A DNA stretch of 64,000 bases from Craspedostauros australis. Taxonomy: Eukaryota; Bacillariophyta; Bacillariophyceae; Mastogloiales; Achnanthaceae. The DNA lies in NCBI GenBank assembly GCA_026770025.1, contig JAMXDE010000036.1, forward strand, positions 434,001-498,000, read 5' to 3'. The notes under the pieces were generated by a model. That model was not told the origin of the DNA. It did no database searches and worked only from the letters and a program-made list of their open reading frames with translations. A program made the translations under genes and the position numbers. Below are positions 10,665 through 21,341 of the stretch, in pieces. Position 1 is the first letter of the stretch; each line of letters opens with the position of its first letter.

Positions 10665-12858
10665 TTGCAGTCGTGAATGGTTGGTTTTTACCATAAGTGG
10701 AAGTTTTCGACTGGTTCCAGTGACGACGTTTTGATCTGTGATTGCGAGTTTTGGTCCGGGCCTGGGGGCGCCACACACGTTTTGTTCGTGGGGATTTTCC
10801 TTTCGACACGTTCACGGGTTTGGGTCCATCTGGGTCAAGACTTTCCATCACAAGGTCGTAGAGACTGCGTTTCACAGCCCCATTGAAGTGTGTGGGACGT
10901 TTGTGCACTTGCTTGAACCGTTCCTTGACTCGTGCCTTGTTATAGGCTAAATCAGTAGAGTTGATTAAGTCGGGTCTTCGTGGAACGTTCGTGTGGAGGA
11001 GGAGTAGAGTTACGGCGATTAGCATCCAGGCATTAGCTGCCGCGATGTACCACCCATACTCTATTCCGATGGTGATGACTTGGAGTGAGGCGAAGAGGAG
11101 GACCATTCCAACGATGCTACCGAAGTAGTTGAAGGAGGTGAAGAGGTTCCAGACTAGGGACCACCAGGTGTCTTCGTCTTGACTGGAGGTGGCTGTGAAG
11201 CATGTCCATGCAGCCATGTCAATGGAGAGGTTGTCCTGTTTGGGAACGTTCTTACCCTTTGCCTTCGCCTTGAACTTGAAGTTGTCCTGGTGGCTCTCGG
11301 TGTTGTGCGAGAGACGCCAGCGGCGGCACTTGGCGCACCACATGAACGTCTTGTCGTTGACAAGCTTGCGTTGTGGCTCACCGGGCTTGGGAGCTTTGGA
11401 CGACCAGCCCTGGCCGGCGTTGCGTTTGGCGTCGCGTTCCTTAGGCTTCTTGAAGTTGTTTCTCTTTCCATCGTTCTTGGAGAAACCCTTGTGTTGCTCG
11501 AGAACGTTGGCGCTTGGATTCTGGACGACGTTGTTGGCGTACGAGTACTTGGGCACGTTGCTATCTCTGGTACGCCTGATGGCATGCCAGCGATTTCCAC
11601 ACACTTCGTTTTCGTACGACGACTCGGCCTTGTTGCAGATTGCCATCCATGTGAGATCTTTTGCGGCAAGCTGGGGGCGAGCGTACTCGTATGTGAAGAC
11701 GGGGAGACGCATGAGGATTTCCTCAAGGTCATCCTTCATCACATAGAGAGGACGTCGGTACTGTTCACCAGACCGGATCTGTCCTCCAGCCTGTAGGAAG
11801 GCATCGAGGATCGTTCGGAGGAGACGGAGGTCGAAGCGACCGGCGTCGTCGAGGCGCTTGCAAAGAGCACGAAGGTGGACTGCCATGAGACCAACGTTCT
11901 CGTTTGGAAAACGTCTGCAGTTGACTTCGCGGATCTTGGCTGCGAGGGCGTCTTGTTCATCCAAGGAGTTGGCCGAGTTGCTGTTCATGAACTCAACGAA
12001 GAGAGTGATGAAGTTATCATGGAACTTCGGCTCAATTCGGTTCATGAGCTGGTCTTCGAGGGCTGGATCAAGACTGTCACGGAAGAACGCTGAGGCTGTC
12101 TCGTTGTTCTGGACGTCGTAGTGATCCCACTTCAGATGGAACTCGTCGAAGTGCTTGGTGGCATCTTCAAGAGTGAAGGCGGCTGGTGAGTCCAGGACGC
12201 AAGTCATCCCTGACTCTACGTTGGCGTCAGCAATGTACGCCATGGTGAGGAGTCCGGTTCTTGCCATGTGGTTTCGCACCAGGCGGATGAACTGCTGGAT
12301 GTTCCCTCCTTTCTTGAACTTGTCAGTGAGTCCTTGCTCTTGCTTGGACTGGTTGGTGGAGTCAGCACCGTTATGGAGGATTCTCTGTTGTTGAGAGTTA
12401 GTCCACCTGGTGTGTGACTCGTCTTGGAGGCCGGTCCAATGTCCGTTTGGCGCGCCTGCGGTCCAGGGCACCCAGTTGCGTCCTTGCTTGAGGATGCCTC
12501 CCATGATGGGAACGGTTGGTTTCCCAGAGAGGTCGTGGTCGTCGTCTTCGCTCTCCTCTTCTGACTTTCTGCTCTTCTTGGGCATGGGTGTTTCCATGTC
12601 AAAGATGCTGTCGTTGAGGAAGGACTGGTCCGTCCGGGTTCTTGTGTCGCCAGCGGAACGGCTGCGCTCAAGTCCGGGACGGCTTGGGGTCGTGGTGGCT
12701 GTCGCCACTGCTTGGGCAGTGGCTATAGCCGCGTTTGCTGCTTCTGCAGCGGCTTCGGCCGCCAACGTCGCCTGTGTGAGGCGAGCGTTCTCGACCGTGA
12801 TTGCTTCGAGCTGCGCTTGCAGCTCTTCCAGCGTGGCAGGGGTTGTCACTTCCGCCAT
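10645..12858 (-). CDS. gag: Element A Gag, 737 codons
   Basis: Starts at an ATG (12858) in a context matching element B's gag. It has an N-terminal coiled-coil-like Ala/Glu-rich region (about residues 1-60), an acidic patch (SEEESEDDDHD), and a capsid-like helical region (TDKFKKGGNIQQFIRLVRNH onwards). A CX2CX6HX4H motif (MWCAKCRRWRLSHNTESH, DNA near 11300) stands in place of the usual CCHC knuckle. Two hydrophobic segments follow (near 11140-10990), ending in LIAVTLLLLHTNVPRR. Then comes a basic tail (TKTRNHRSKRRHWNQ). The frame ends at 10645 just past the protease deletion junction. Gag would form the particle that packages element RNA; with its own protease lost, A would depend on another element. 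Confidence 0.85.
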   Translation of the reverse strand: MAEVTTPATLEELQAQLEAITVENARLTQATLAAEAAAEAANAAIATAQAVATATTTPSRPGLERSRSAGDTRTRTDQSFLNDSIFDMETPMPKKSRKSEEESEDDDHDLSGKPTVPIMGGILKQGRNWVPWTAGAPNGHWTGLQDESHTRWTNSQQQRILHNGADSTNQSKQEQGLTDKFKKGGNIQQFIRLVRNHMARTGLLTMAYIADANVESGMTCVLDSPAAFTLEDATKHFDEFHLKWDHYDVQNNETASAFFRDSLDPALEDQLMNRIEPKFHDNFITLFVEFMNSNSANSLDEQDALAAKIREVNCRRFPNENVGLMAVHLRALCKRLDDAGRFDLRLLRTILDAFLQAGGQIRSGEQYRRPLYVMKDDLEEILMRLPVFTYEYARPQLAAKDLTWMAICNKAESSYENEVCGNRWHAIRRTRDSNVPKYSYANNVVQNPSANVLEQHKGFSKNDGKRNNFKKPKERDAKRNAGQGWSSKAPKPGEPQRKLVNDKTFMWCAKCRRWRLSHNTESHQDNFKFKAKAKGKNVPKQDNLSIDMAAWTCFTATSSQDEDTWWSLVWNLFTSFNYFGSIVGMVLLFASLQVITIGIEYGWYIAAANAWMLIAVTLLLLHTNVPRRPDLINSTDLAYNKARVKERFKQVHKRPTHFNGAVKRSLYDLVMESLDPDGPKPVNVSKGKSPRTKRVWRPQARTKTRNHRSKRRHWNQSKTSTYGKNQPFTTAKLLHQE

Positions 12859-13287
12859 GATGGATGACGGGGACTTCTCGAATTGTCTTCGGACTTCGAG
12901 TGGATCGATCTGTTTGCCTTCTCTTGCCTTTGCTCGACTTCACTTCGTTGGGAAGGTGTGCACTGAAGTTCGATGCAGGCTTGGAGAGGCTCGCACTCGG
13001 TTGGCGAGTGCGGTTATTGCTTGCTTTGGCAGAGGCTACTGAGGTTCGACCTTGGGTCGCTTACCTTCAGCTGGGACTTTTGTCCTCTTGAGTGGCTCGG
13101 TTTTCGAGCGTTGGGAGTCTGATTTCAAATCAGATGCATGCGATGAGGGCGTGGTCCTTCGATGGAGGCTCGGTCTGCGAGCTATGCCTTTTGGCTTCGT
13201 CTCAGAGAGACTCTTTGCGATCGGTTGGCAGAGGAAGATGCTCGGTGGAGTTGATTAGAGAGTATTTGGCAACCACTCGCAGCTACC
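12859..13287 (-). other. Element A leader with primer-binding site
   Basis: The untranslated leader lies between LTR and gag. The 17 bases next to the LTR (13271-13287, AACCACTCGCAGCTACC on the plus strand) are identical to the same place in element B (37437-37453). They fit the 3' end of a tRNA: 5-nt T-stem strand CCACT, 7-nt acceptor strand CGCAGCT, A73, CC. The last A would pair with the terminal T of the LTR. No ORF of note. Confidence 0.75.
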
Positions 13288-13975
13288 AGTTAAGATTCGG
13301 GCGTAGGCGTCGCGAATCGGTGGAGAATGCCTCGTGAATCTGCCGGCTTCGGGATAGCCGTGTGATGCAGTTCAAGAGAGTTGTGCTGTTTGAAGAGTTA
13401 TAACTGTAACGATGAGTAGTAGAGTGTTTTGTAGCTAATCCTTGTCTGTGTTTATTATGAGTTAGCTTGTGGTGTTAATAGGGTGAAGAAACGATGTCAC
13501 ACAACTTGGCGAGACCCTGCACTGATGTACTTGGTTCAGTGCTACAGGGTATACAGTCATTACAGCGCCTTGCTCTCCACACACGTAGACACACTGCAGT
13601 GTAGATCATGGCTCATGGCAGTGACGACCATGAAGCAGTGGCTGTGGTTGGAGCTGGCTCTCGGATTCCATTGCTTGAGTTGAAGCAGGTTGGATACACG
13701 CGTTAAGACTATGGCAGTGGTGCAGTAGTCGTCAGCATGGAGGGAATCGAGGTATGTTGTAGTAAAAGGATCTGAGGAGCATATAGTTCCCAAGGTGGAA
13801 TGTGAGTCAGGTCGGTCATGTTTGGGTCATGATGGATTCGTGAATGGAGGAGAGAAAGGAGGAGAAAAGATTTGGTGGTCGATCAAGTCGGAAGATTTCG
13901 CGCCAAAAGCAAGAATTTCTCCCATCAGGTTGATACCGTGTTCGGTAATAGTCTGTCCCTCATTGAATCTCAACT
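13288..13975 (-). repeat. 5' LTR of element A
   Basis: A 688-bp LTR running AGTTAAG...CTCAACT on the plus strand and read on the minus strand. It shares with the other LTRs of this family a hairpin-forming block CTGCACTGA...TTCAGTGC (13518-13542), the box GATGAAGAAACGAT-like (near 13483), a TATA-like AGCATATAGTTCCC (13779-13792; minus sense GGGAACTATATGCT) and one E2F-like site TTTCGCGCCAAAA (13896-13908). It lies 7 bp from the start of duplicated segment copy 1. Confidence 0.85.
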
Positions 13976-14760
13976 AACTGTATCAAATGGTTATATCGAA
14001 ACCGGCGGTTTGCAAGGATTTTCTCACCGATTCGTGTCAGCAAACAGTGCGCGAATCCAACTCGGCAGCTCAAAAATGACCAACACTGCGAAGGAGAAGC
14101 CACCACCAACTACCTGCAAACATGAAATAGTACGGATTTGCCGTAACCCTTATATTTATTCTTGTGTTCACGAATCACGGTTTCTGGCGTGAGGTGACAA
14201 ACATCGGCACAGCGATGAATGTGTGACTTGGTGTGCTAGCAACACATCCCAGAACGACTGCGCATTCGAGGTGCAAAAGCTCAATGATTGCCGGAGCTTT
14301 GTGCGTCTTGTCTCTTCCCCGCTTTGTCCAGCGTTCGACGTTGTCGCCACGATCGTTACTTCAAGGAGTGCGAGCACTGATTGGTAGAGAGCTGACACCA
14401 TGTCCCACCATGACGGAGTGTTGAAGACGGGGGAAATGAGAACGGTGGACACGGATTTGTTGATTCAATTTCTTCCTGTGATGGGTGTCTGGCCTGTGTT
14501 GCACTGCTCTGCACTGCTCTGCATAGACGTGTGTGTATGTGTGAGTGCGTGCTATTGGTATGATGGTCGTTGAAGCACGATCACGGTGACAGCCGCAACC
14601 ACAGCCGCAACCACAGCCGCAACTGATGAACCACATCAAGACCGCAACAAGTTGTAGGCAAGGCGCATTGAAGCTCCGCAGCTGGGAAACGAGCTGCCGA
14701 TGCTATCACAAATTCTGATCTAGCCAGAAATTCAGCCTCCACGAGATCAACGAATTCAGC

Positions 14761-15934
14761 ATGACCTCTCGCTTCCTCTTCGCAAGCATCACCATCGCCG
14801 CTGTCATGACGGGCAACATGGTGGCTGGTGCCAATTGCGGCAATCCATGGCGCGACCCCTGCCTTTCTGATTCAGATCCTCGTTACAAGGATGATGCCAA
14901 GTATGACATTGCCGATCAGCCAGGAATCTCGGTACGTCTTCGCAACGCAACGAGGGGGGCATGATTATGCTCGCACCTCTGCCAATACTACCCACCCCCT
15001 TCGTCCTCACCTCACCTTTCTTCCTATTGTCCGGTACGTGGCCAATTTGCTGTTTGGCATTATCCCCTCGCACACCAATCGCATACTTCTGCTTCTTTCT
15101 CTCTTTCTCGCTGTCTCTCAAGCCCGCCTTTGCTGGATTCTACGTCTGTGATTCGTACGCTTACGGACCAGACTCCCAACCTCTCGTGGTGGAAGCAACC
15201 TCCGTCCCTGGACTAGGGACCATCTTGACGGCTGGGTTCCCATCAAGGCTGTACATCAACTACACGCTCTCAGGGACAAGATCACTTGTTCATCGATACA
15301 TCATCGGTGCCCCAGCACCAGAGGTCGGTACGATTGGGCTGGCGTCGGCCTTGGACGTCTTTGGAACGTCAACCTTTGAGCTGGATGGGAGAATCATCAC
15401 CTTGCCCATCCAAGAAACCAAGGATGTCCTTCGCCGCCAGGAGGGGGAAGAAAACACGATCACATACCCGGTTGGAAATGACACAACTGTAACCAAGGGA
15501 GCCTTGGCGGGTCAGAGCCACTTCACCCTCGTGACCACAATCACATGCCTCGATGCAGCCTGCAATTCTCAAAGAGAGATTACTTCTCTTTACAGCCGCT
15601 CCGAGTTGTACTATTTCTTTAGCTGCCACAGCCAGCGCATCACAGAGGACGAGTTCATTGCGGGCATCAGGAGCGACTACGACGAGTTCGCTGTCCCTGA
15701 AGCATTACGCATCGAGGTGCCCATGACCAACACTTCGCTCACTGGCGTTTACCCATCAGAGGAGCAATGGTGTGAGGCAAGTACATCTATTCTGTATTCT
15801 ACAGATGCCAAGGCTTTTTCATAGTGCAATTGGCATCGGCGATCCTTTTTGTCCTCACAAATCTGCCGCTGCTCCCCCTCTCACATTCTCGATCTTCTTT
15901 CATTTGCTATCTCTCCCTTCCCTCCATGCATTCC

Positions 15935-15980
<46 letters not shown>

Positions 15981-16901
15981 GCATGGACAACACAGTTCGA
16001 CCCCAACTGCGCCACAAACCCATACCAAGAGCCAACCACACCCGTCAAGTCAGGAGTCATCGCTGGATTCACCATCGGCAGCGTCCTCTTCTTCCTCATC
16101 GTGGTCGCCATCGCAGTCTACATCTACAACAAACAACAGGCAAAGAGATACCGCACCGCATTCGCCGCACGTGTTGCACAGACCATGAGCATCCGCGTAC
16201 CAGCCAGACGCATGGATGCCGCGGCATTGGCCCGCGAGTTCCAGAAGATCGACGCCCAATCCACGGCCGACAAGAGTGGTCGACGTGCAAGCTCCGTTGG
16301 CAACATCACGAAGGAGGGAATGTGGGAGTTCTTGAGCTCTGGAAAGGCCGTTGAAATGAACCGTCATGACTTCGAAGCGTTGTGGGCAGTGATGGATGCC
16401 GATGGCAGCGGATATGTTGACTTCCTTGAGTTCTGTGCTTTCATGGGTCAGGTGAGCGTGTTTCCTGTTCTGTGGGCGGCTCAGTGTGTTTCATGTGGTA
16501 TGCGTGGGTGGTTTGCGTGGATAGTATGCGCAGCTGCCATGATGGTGCGCGTGCATGGTGTATCTATGTTGCCAACCATCCATTCATTCATTCCTTCATT
16601 CCTTCATTCATTCGTCACGCTATCGTACTCGCATCTGACCTGATGTCTTTGTTCCGAAACCATCCATCCCTTTCCGCCACGATCTTTGGTTGCTTCTTCG
16701 ACTGCGCAGTGCCATGAGGAATATGACAATGCTCGCGACAATCGCACGTTGATGGCGGAGCGCTTGTCCCGTCGCTTCTCCATGCGCCTGTCGCAGATCG
16801 AGGAAGACGCCGCAGGCCAAGCTGCCGATGCTGCAGCGACAGCCGATCCTGAGAATCCTGGAGGAGAAGAGGAGGAAGACGATGTGCCAAGTAGTACTTA
16901 A
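14761..16901 (+). CDS. Secreted/type I membrane protein with cytoplasmic EF-hand, copy 1
   Basis: Four exons keep one frame: 14761-14931, 15123-15776, 15996-16451 and 16710-16901, giving 490 residues. All three introns are phase 0. Donors are GTACGT, GCAAGT (a GC-AG intron) and GTGAGC. Residues 1-23 are a signal peptide (MTSRFLFASITIAAVMTG). Exons 1-2 encode a Cys-containing ectodomain with N-glycosylation sequons (NYT, NDT, NTS). Exon 3 opens with a Pro-rich juxtamembrane stretch, then one transmembrane helix (IGSVLFFLIVVAIAVYIY), then a cytoplasmic region with a canonical EF-hand loop (DADGSGYVDFLE). Exon 4 is an Ala/acidic coiled tail. The fold of the ectodomain is not recognised; a calcium-responsive surface receptor or scaffold is an inference. 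The paralogue is at 39051. Confidence 0.85.
15940..15980. repeat. (CAAT)n microsatellite in intron 2
   Basis: About ten CAAT units lie just before the 3' splice site of the GC-AG intron of the EF-hand gene. Copy 2 (near 40240-40280) has fewer units, so the array differs between paralogues. Confidence 0.9.
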
Positions 16902-17406
16902 TCGTCAGCCAAGGAGCGTGCCATCATGGATCAACTGGAGGTGCTGCCGCTCGCCACTCTGGCAAAGATCAAATTTGGAGTTGGTGGAGAGGCCACCGGC
17001 TGGTTGCAAGGAGTGATAGCGAGATGACATATGATGGCTGCAAGTTGGACACAAGTGCATGCGCAGCTGAATGCGCTCACATTCCGCAATGTGAAGTTCT
17101 TGGAATACAATAATGGAATAGACTAGTCAAGTCGAGGCATTAAATCTGCACCATTATACTATACTACAACTATGCAACACCATGTCTTCGATGTCATGTG
17201 ATGTGAAGCCATTTGAAGTGCTGCCTTTGCGATGTGGGTCAGCGACAAGATCGCGCTTGTTGATATCCGAACCCGAATCTGGTCGAAGTAGTCAATATTG
17301 GATCTTCGACAAGGCCGTAAATGCGAACACAATGTAATCGTTGGAATTCAGTAGGGATAGACTATCTCCAAACGTCCCACTTTGGTGCTCGAAAATTAGC
17401 ATGACA

Positions 17407-18190
17407 AGTTGGATTATCGTGTACTGTTGTGACATGATCCGGAAGGGAAAGCCTAGCTGACTGCCAGACTCGAGGAATCTGATGATGAAGTCAACTGGGG
17501 GTGACCATCTGGGGAGTAGTAGTAGATGACAATGAGTAGATTAATGTTGTTGTGCTGATCTTGAGTTGTGCTATTGGTTATTTGGATAGTCTGCATTGTG
17601 AGTTGATCAGTTTGAGATGTAGGATGAAGAAACGATAATCAGTTGAGTAGTGCGGCTCTGCACTGATCGTCCGAGGTTCAGTGCTGAGAGCGGACAAGCC
17701 CTCTCTTTCTCCACTATCTCATCATAGTAGTTCTACGTTCGAGTACAAAGCCTTGACACCTTGATTGAAGTTGTGTTTGAGAACGCAGGTTGTCAAGCCA
17801 CGGGAATTGTAGTAGGATTCCCTGCTTGTGTTGAAGCAGGGAGGATCTCTTTGCTGTTGTCGTGCAGGGTCGTCAGCTGGCATGGCTGACAATGGAATTC
17901 AGGTTGGCTGCAATGCAAGGGTTCAGAGGAGCATATAGTTCCCAGAATGCCTTGATCCCATTGACTCAAGTGAGTTTTGAGTCAGCAGAAATTCATGAGT
18001 AAAAGTGGGAGAAGGAGGGAAAAGAGTGATTGTCCCGTATTTGTTGGCAGGAGGTTTCGCGCCAAAATTGACGCGCCAAAACAATTTCATGGTGCGACTG
18101 TCGAGATGTACATGTGAGTATATGTCAAGATGTACATGTATATGTGCATCGCTCACCTGTTATTCTCTCATACGTACTTGGACGGTACAA
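17407..18190 (-). repeat. Solo LTR related to element B
   Basis: Starts AGTTGGATTATCGTG and follows the element B LTR closely to about 18090, including CTGCACTGA...TTCAGTGC, AGCATATAGTTCCC (17931-17944) and two E2F-like sites (GTTTCGCGCCAAAA near 18054 and ACGCGCCAAAA near 18071). The last 100 bp differ from B. CAACT at 18186-18190 is the likely end. No target duplication was found and there is no interior, so it is either a solo LTR or a fragment. Confidence 0.75.
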
Positions 18191-18914
18191 CTACATTCGT
18201 GTCAATAGTATGCTGTGATTTGTCAGAATTACAGCGGAAATGGAACACACGAAAATGAGCAAGATTTCTGGAGGAAATTTGCAATCAACGATTTCTGAGA
18301 GAATCAGGAATGTCGTCCGTCCATCCATCAACGGAAACGTATGGTATCGAGCGAAACGCAATATACCTCCCAACTAAACCCCAGATGACGACATCATCTG
18401 ACAGACCATCGCTCATCGATGGAACGTGACATCTGGAGAGCAGAAGGACGCCTACTGACGTTGACAGGATGTCATCATGTCACCACGTCGACATCTGTCT
18501 CCAAGTCAGAAGCAGAAGGTGAAGATTCTATGACCGAAGGGCATCAAGATCATGGATACAGAAGGTGAAGTTCAAATGGTAAGTACTCATGGAGTAGGAA
18601 CCAGTAGTGAACGAATGGAGTGTCGAATGCGGAGTACGCATCGAACACGAAGTATCGTGTAGCACGAGCACACGCTATTGAGAGAGAGAATACAAATAGC
18701 AGCAAGAGAGCATCTCACGTACCGACTCATAGTCGGAGACTGAATCTACAAAACAGACAAACGCGCCAAGAGCATTGGGCAAGAGAATGGAGACACCCAG
18801 AGGATTGGAGTCTCAACGTAATGAAATAGCAAACGAAACGACTATCAACCAACACCGTCTTCCACGATCGTAGGCTTCCGTGAGCGGAACTTGCCCACAG
18901 TCATCACTGATCAC
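18191..18914. other. No gene seen
   Basis: AT-balanced sequence with no convincing frame. It lies between the solo LTR and the first recognisable copia codons and may hold decayed upstream copia sequence. Confidence 0.5.
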
Positions 18915-19948
18915 ACATTCACCGCCACTCCTGACGCTACGGATTTCCGCATATTCGTGGCCATATTGGCATTGGAGAACAAGAAGATATATCCATGAGG
19001 AAATTTTCATGTCTCAGGAGACAAAATCGGGCCATTTTGTCTCCTGAGACAAGGCACCCGGATGTGGACCAAGATTGTTGTCTCAGGAGACAAACTCAAA
19101 ATTAGTGTGGTAAATTAACACGGAGCCGAAAGACAGCGGACTCAATCGAGTAAAACAAAAAACAACAACACCCAAACCCGCAAATTGTCTCCTGTGCTTT
19201 TCCGACCAGGAAGCCAAATACTGCGTACTTTCCCGTGCTTTTTGACCATCAACCGACATATGTTGGCTTCGTTGCATATCTGACAAACCAACTCACTGCA
19301 AAGCACATGAATGACATCGATGTTGCATAAAATATACATGGTGCTGTCTACCTGTTGTTGTAGTTGCTTGCCATGGGATTGAGGGGACGAAGATACATGC
19401 TATTGTCCCCAGTTCGGTTGTATCCGTTCATCTTGCAAACCAACCTCTCCGGTTGCTTGCTTTGTTGGCCATTATTGTACCTGCTCTGTTGGAAGGGCAC
19501 ATCCATTCGCTTGCTAGCTTCGTGCCATCTCTCCAGTGTTGTGGCGAGCACAAGGATTGATGCTTGTCTGCGCCCATCTGTCATGGCCAGTTCACCATTT
19601 ACAATATTCTCCGCAACACTGTGCAAGTGCAAGCTACTATTCATTCCATCCCTCTTGCATTGAAAACCAATACTCCATCATTCACTACATATCAGTCATA
19701 TGCTTGGGTAGAACGAGAAGCCTCCTCTTGGACGACAAGAGCACGAATACAAACTCCCAATCAGTTGCGCTGTTGTATGAGATTGGATCCAACCGCAAAG
19801 GAGCGCAACGTTGATTTAGAAATCGATCAAGGCGCAAGGTATTTGTATGAATGCAGTATGTGAGACCTGTGACAGCCACAGAACAAAAGCAAGTAGGAAC
19901 GGAAAGGGCCACAGCTGCAATGAGAATGTAACAAAATGAAAACAGTTG

Positions 19949-20143
19949 CTGGTGACATTCTGGTACTGGATTGGTGGAGAAGAACAAGTGGTAGTTGCCA
20001 GTGTGTCAGACCAATGCCCCAGTTGTGGAGGCTGCAAGGATGTGTTGCACTTCTGGCAGTGTGCAGGGGAGGACCGGCATAAAATCTTGAGGAGGCATTT
20101 ATGGGAGTTGCAGCGCTGGATGCAGGAATTGCCATCAATATGA
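19949..20143 (+). pseudogene. C2HC zinc-motif fragment inside transposon L
   Basis: A short plus-strand frame contains DQCPSCGGCKDVLHFWQC, a CX2C...HX3C arrangement followed by Trp/Arg-rich residues. Similar CP.C...H...C tails occur downstream of some reverse transcriptases and in other eukaryotic mobile-element proteins. There is no start context and no neighbouring domain, so it is treated as a remnant. Confidence 0.4.
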
Positions 20144-20655
20144 CCGCCATCCTGCAAAGCCAGCTTGAGGGGTCGGTCCATCTCAGGGCTACAAGCCTGG
20201 GAAGCTCTCTCTATGAGGCGGTTTGGCAGCAGTTAGCTGTGGGTCCACAGGCACTCCAAAAAGGAATCCTAGCCAGGCAGTGGGAACCAATGCAGAGCAA
20301 ATTCCTGCAGCAGCAACAGTCTCAGAAATTGGAAGCCAAGTAGTCCAGACAGCTCATATGTCGCAGTTGGTGCATTGCCTGGGAGCAATGGAGAGCATGC
20401 AATGAGGCATTGTTTGAAGGTCAAGACTCAGCCGAAGCTGGGACGGGTCAGGCCCTACATGACAGGGCAGAGTCACTCTGTCTTTGCCTCGAGCAGGACT
20501 GCACCAAGCATCTACGACTACTCCAGGCGGTGCTGGCCGGCGCTGGCTGGCGAGGCACAGGTCGCGGTATGGGTGGAGCAAGCCTCGCTGACGCTACATG
20601 AACCGGCCGCCTCTGGCGCCCTGCTCAAGTGGCTGAAAAGCAGACAACAAGCTCA

Positions 20656-20679
20656 CCCCCCCCCCCCCCCCCCCCCCCC
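20656..20679. repeat. 24-base poly-C tract
   Basis: An uninterrupted run of 24 C on the plus strand inside transposon L. Such runs are prone to slippage and sequencing error, and can form G4/i-motif structures. Confidence 0.95.
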
Positions 20680-21341
20680 GGAAAAGACGCCCTTGGCAGC
20701 ATGCAAGGAGAAAACACATACACAGCATACACACACAACGCATAGATTCCGTGCTCCCTTCGTGCCCCGCACGAAGGTGAAAGGAGGCGGAGAATAGCGC
20801 CACCAGCGCAGCCTCATATGTGGGTTTAATCTCTGTGTTATTCTTATTATGGTAGTTGCCAGTGTGTTATTAGCAATGGTATTGCATAAAAATAGAGAGC
20901 AAGCAACTTTATATTCAATGCAAACTACGACAACACCTACCGAGTGTCCGAAACTACGCCATTACTACGTGAAAACGTGGACAACAAAAAAGCACGAAGA
21001 AAATACACGAAGAAAATGTGCGACGAGACGAGCGTCCAATTTTAGTTTTAGTCCAACTGGTCGACCACTTTTCCCATCGCGGGGAAACGTCGTGTTATTT
21101 TCAGTTTTGTCCCAGGAGACAAGGCCCTCGCACGAAGGTCAAAAAGTTTGTCTCCTGAGACATCAGGGGTCCTCTATCGCGACAGAATTTCCTCATGGAT
21201 ATGGTGCTGACATGTCCAACGCATTCGCGGAAGCCCCGTGTGGTGAGCAGAAATACTTCATGCACGTGGATATTCCGTTTGCCAACTGGTGGAAGTCCAA
21301 AGGCAGACCGGCAATCCCAAAAGGACACATCATTCCCATAT

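Larger units (their letters stand above)
1..13975 (-). mobile_element. Ty1/copia retrotransposon A, partial, nested and defective
   Basis: This minus-strand copia element is related to element B across gag, integrase, reverse transcriptase and RNase H. Its 5' LTR is 13288-13975, followed (reading leftwards) by a primer-binding site, a leader, gag (12858-10645), integrase (about 10660-9433) and reverse transcriptase/RNase H (2589-1). The 3' LTR lies beyond the window. Three lesions are visible: a deletion of roughly 0.9 kb between gag and integrase that removes the protease and zinc-binding pre-integrase region; insertion of LTR element C at 2596-9426 with target duplication ACTCTA (2590-2595, 9427-9432); and a frameshift near 473. 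It cannot encode a complete polyprotein. Confidence 0.9.
13982..17330. repeat. Segmental duplication, copy 1
   Basis: The sequence from ATCAAATGG (13982) to about 17330 is repeated in direct orientation at 38245-41668. The upstream non-coding part (14000-14740) is almost identical apart from the copy number of a CCGCAACCACAG repeat near 14590. Similarity fades after the TTGGATCTTCG block near 17310. Copy 2 has a short insertion near 41545 relative to copy 1. Confidence 0.93.
18993..21198. mobile_element. DNA transposon L (2.2 kb), probably non-autonomous
   Basis: The ends are inverted: CCATGAGGAAATT at the left and AATTTCCTCATGG at the right. They are flanked by ATAT on both sides (18989-18992, 21199-21202), and insertion split a copia reverse transcriptase frame. 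Subterminal regions carry several copies of a near-palindrome, GTCTCCTGAGAC or GTCTCAGGAGAC (19013-19095, 21112-21162). The same motif occurs in transposon R. The interior has no long frame, only a C2HC-type fragment near 20000 and a C24 tract. Confidence 0.82.

Noticed and set aside
11179..11796. 205-codon plus-strand frame
   Set aside because: Antisense of element A gag.
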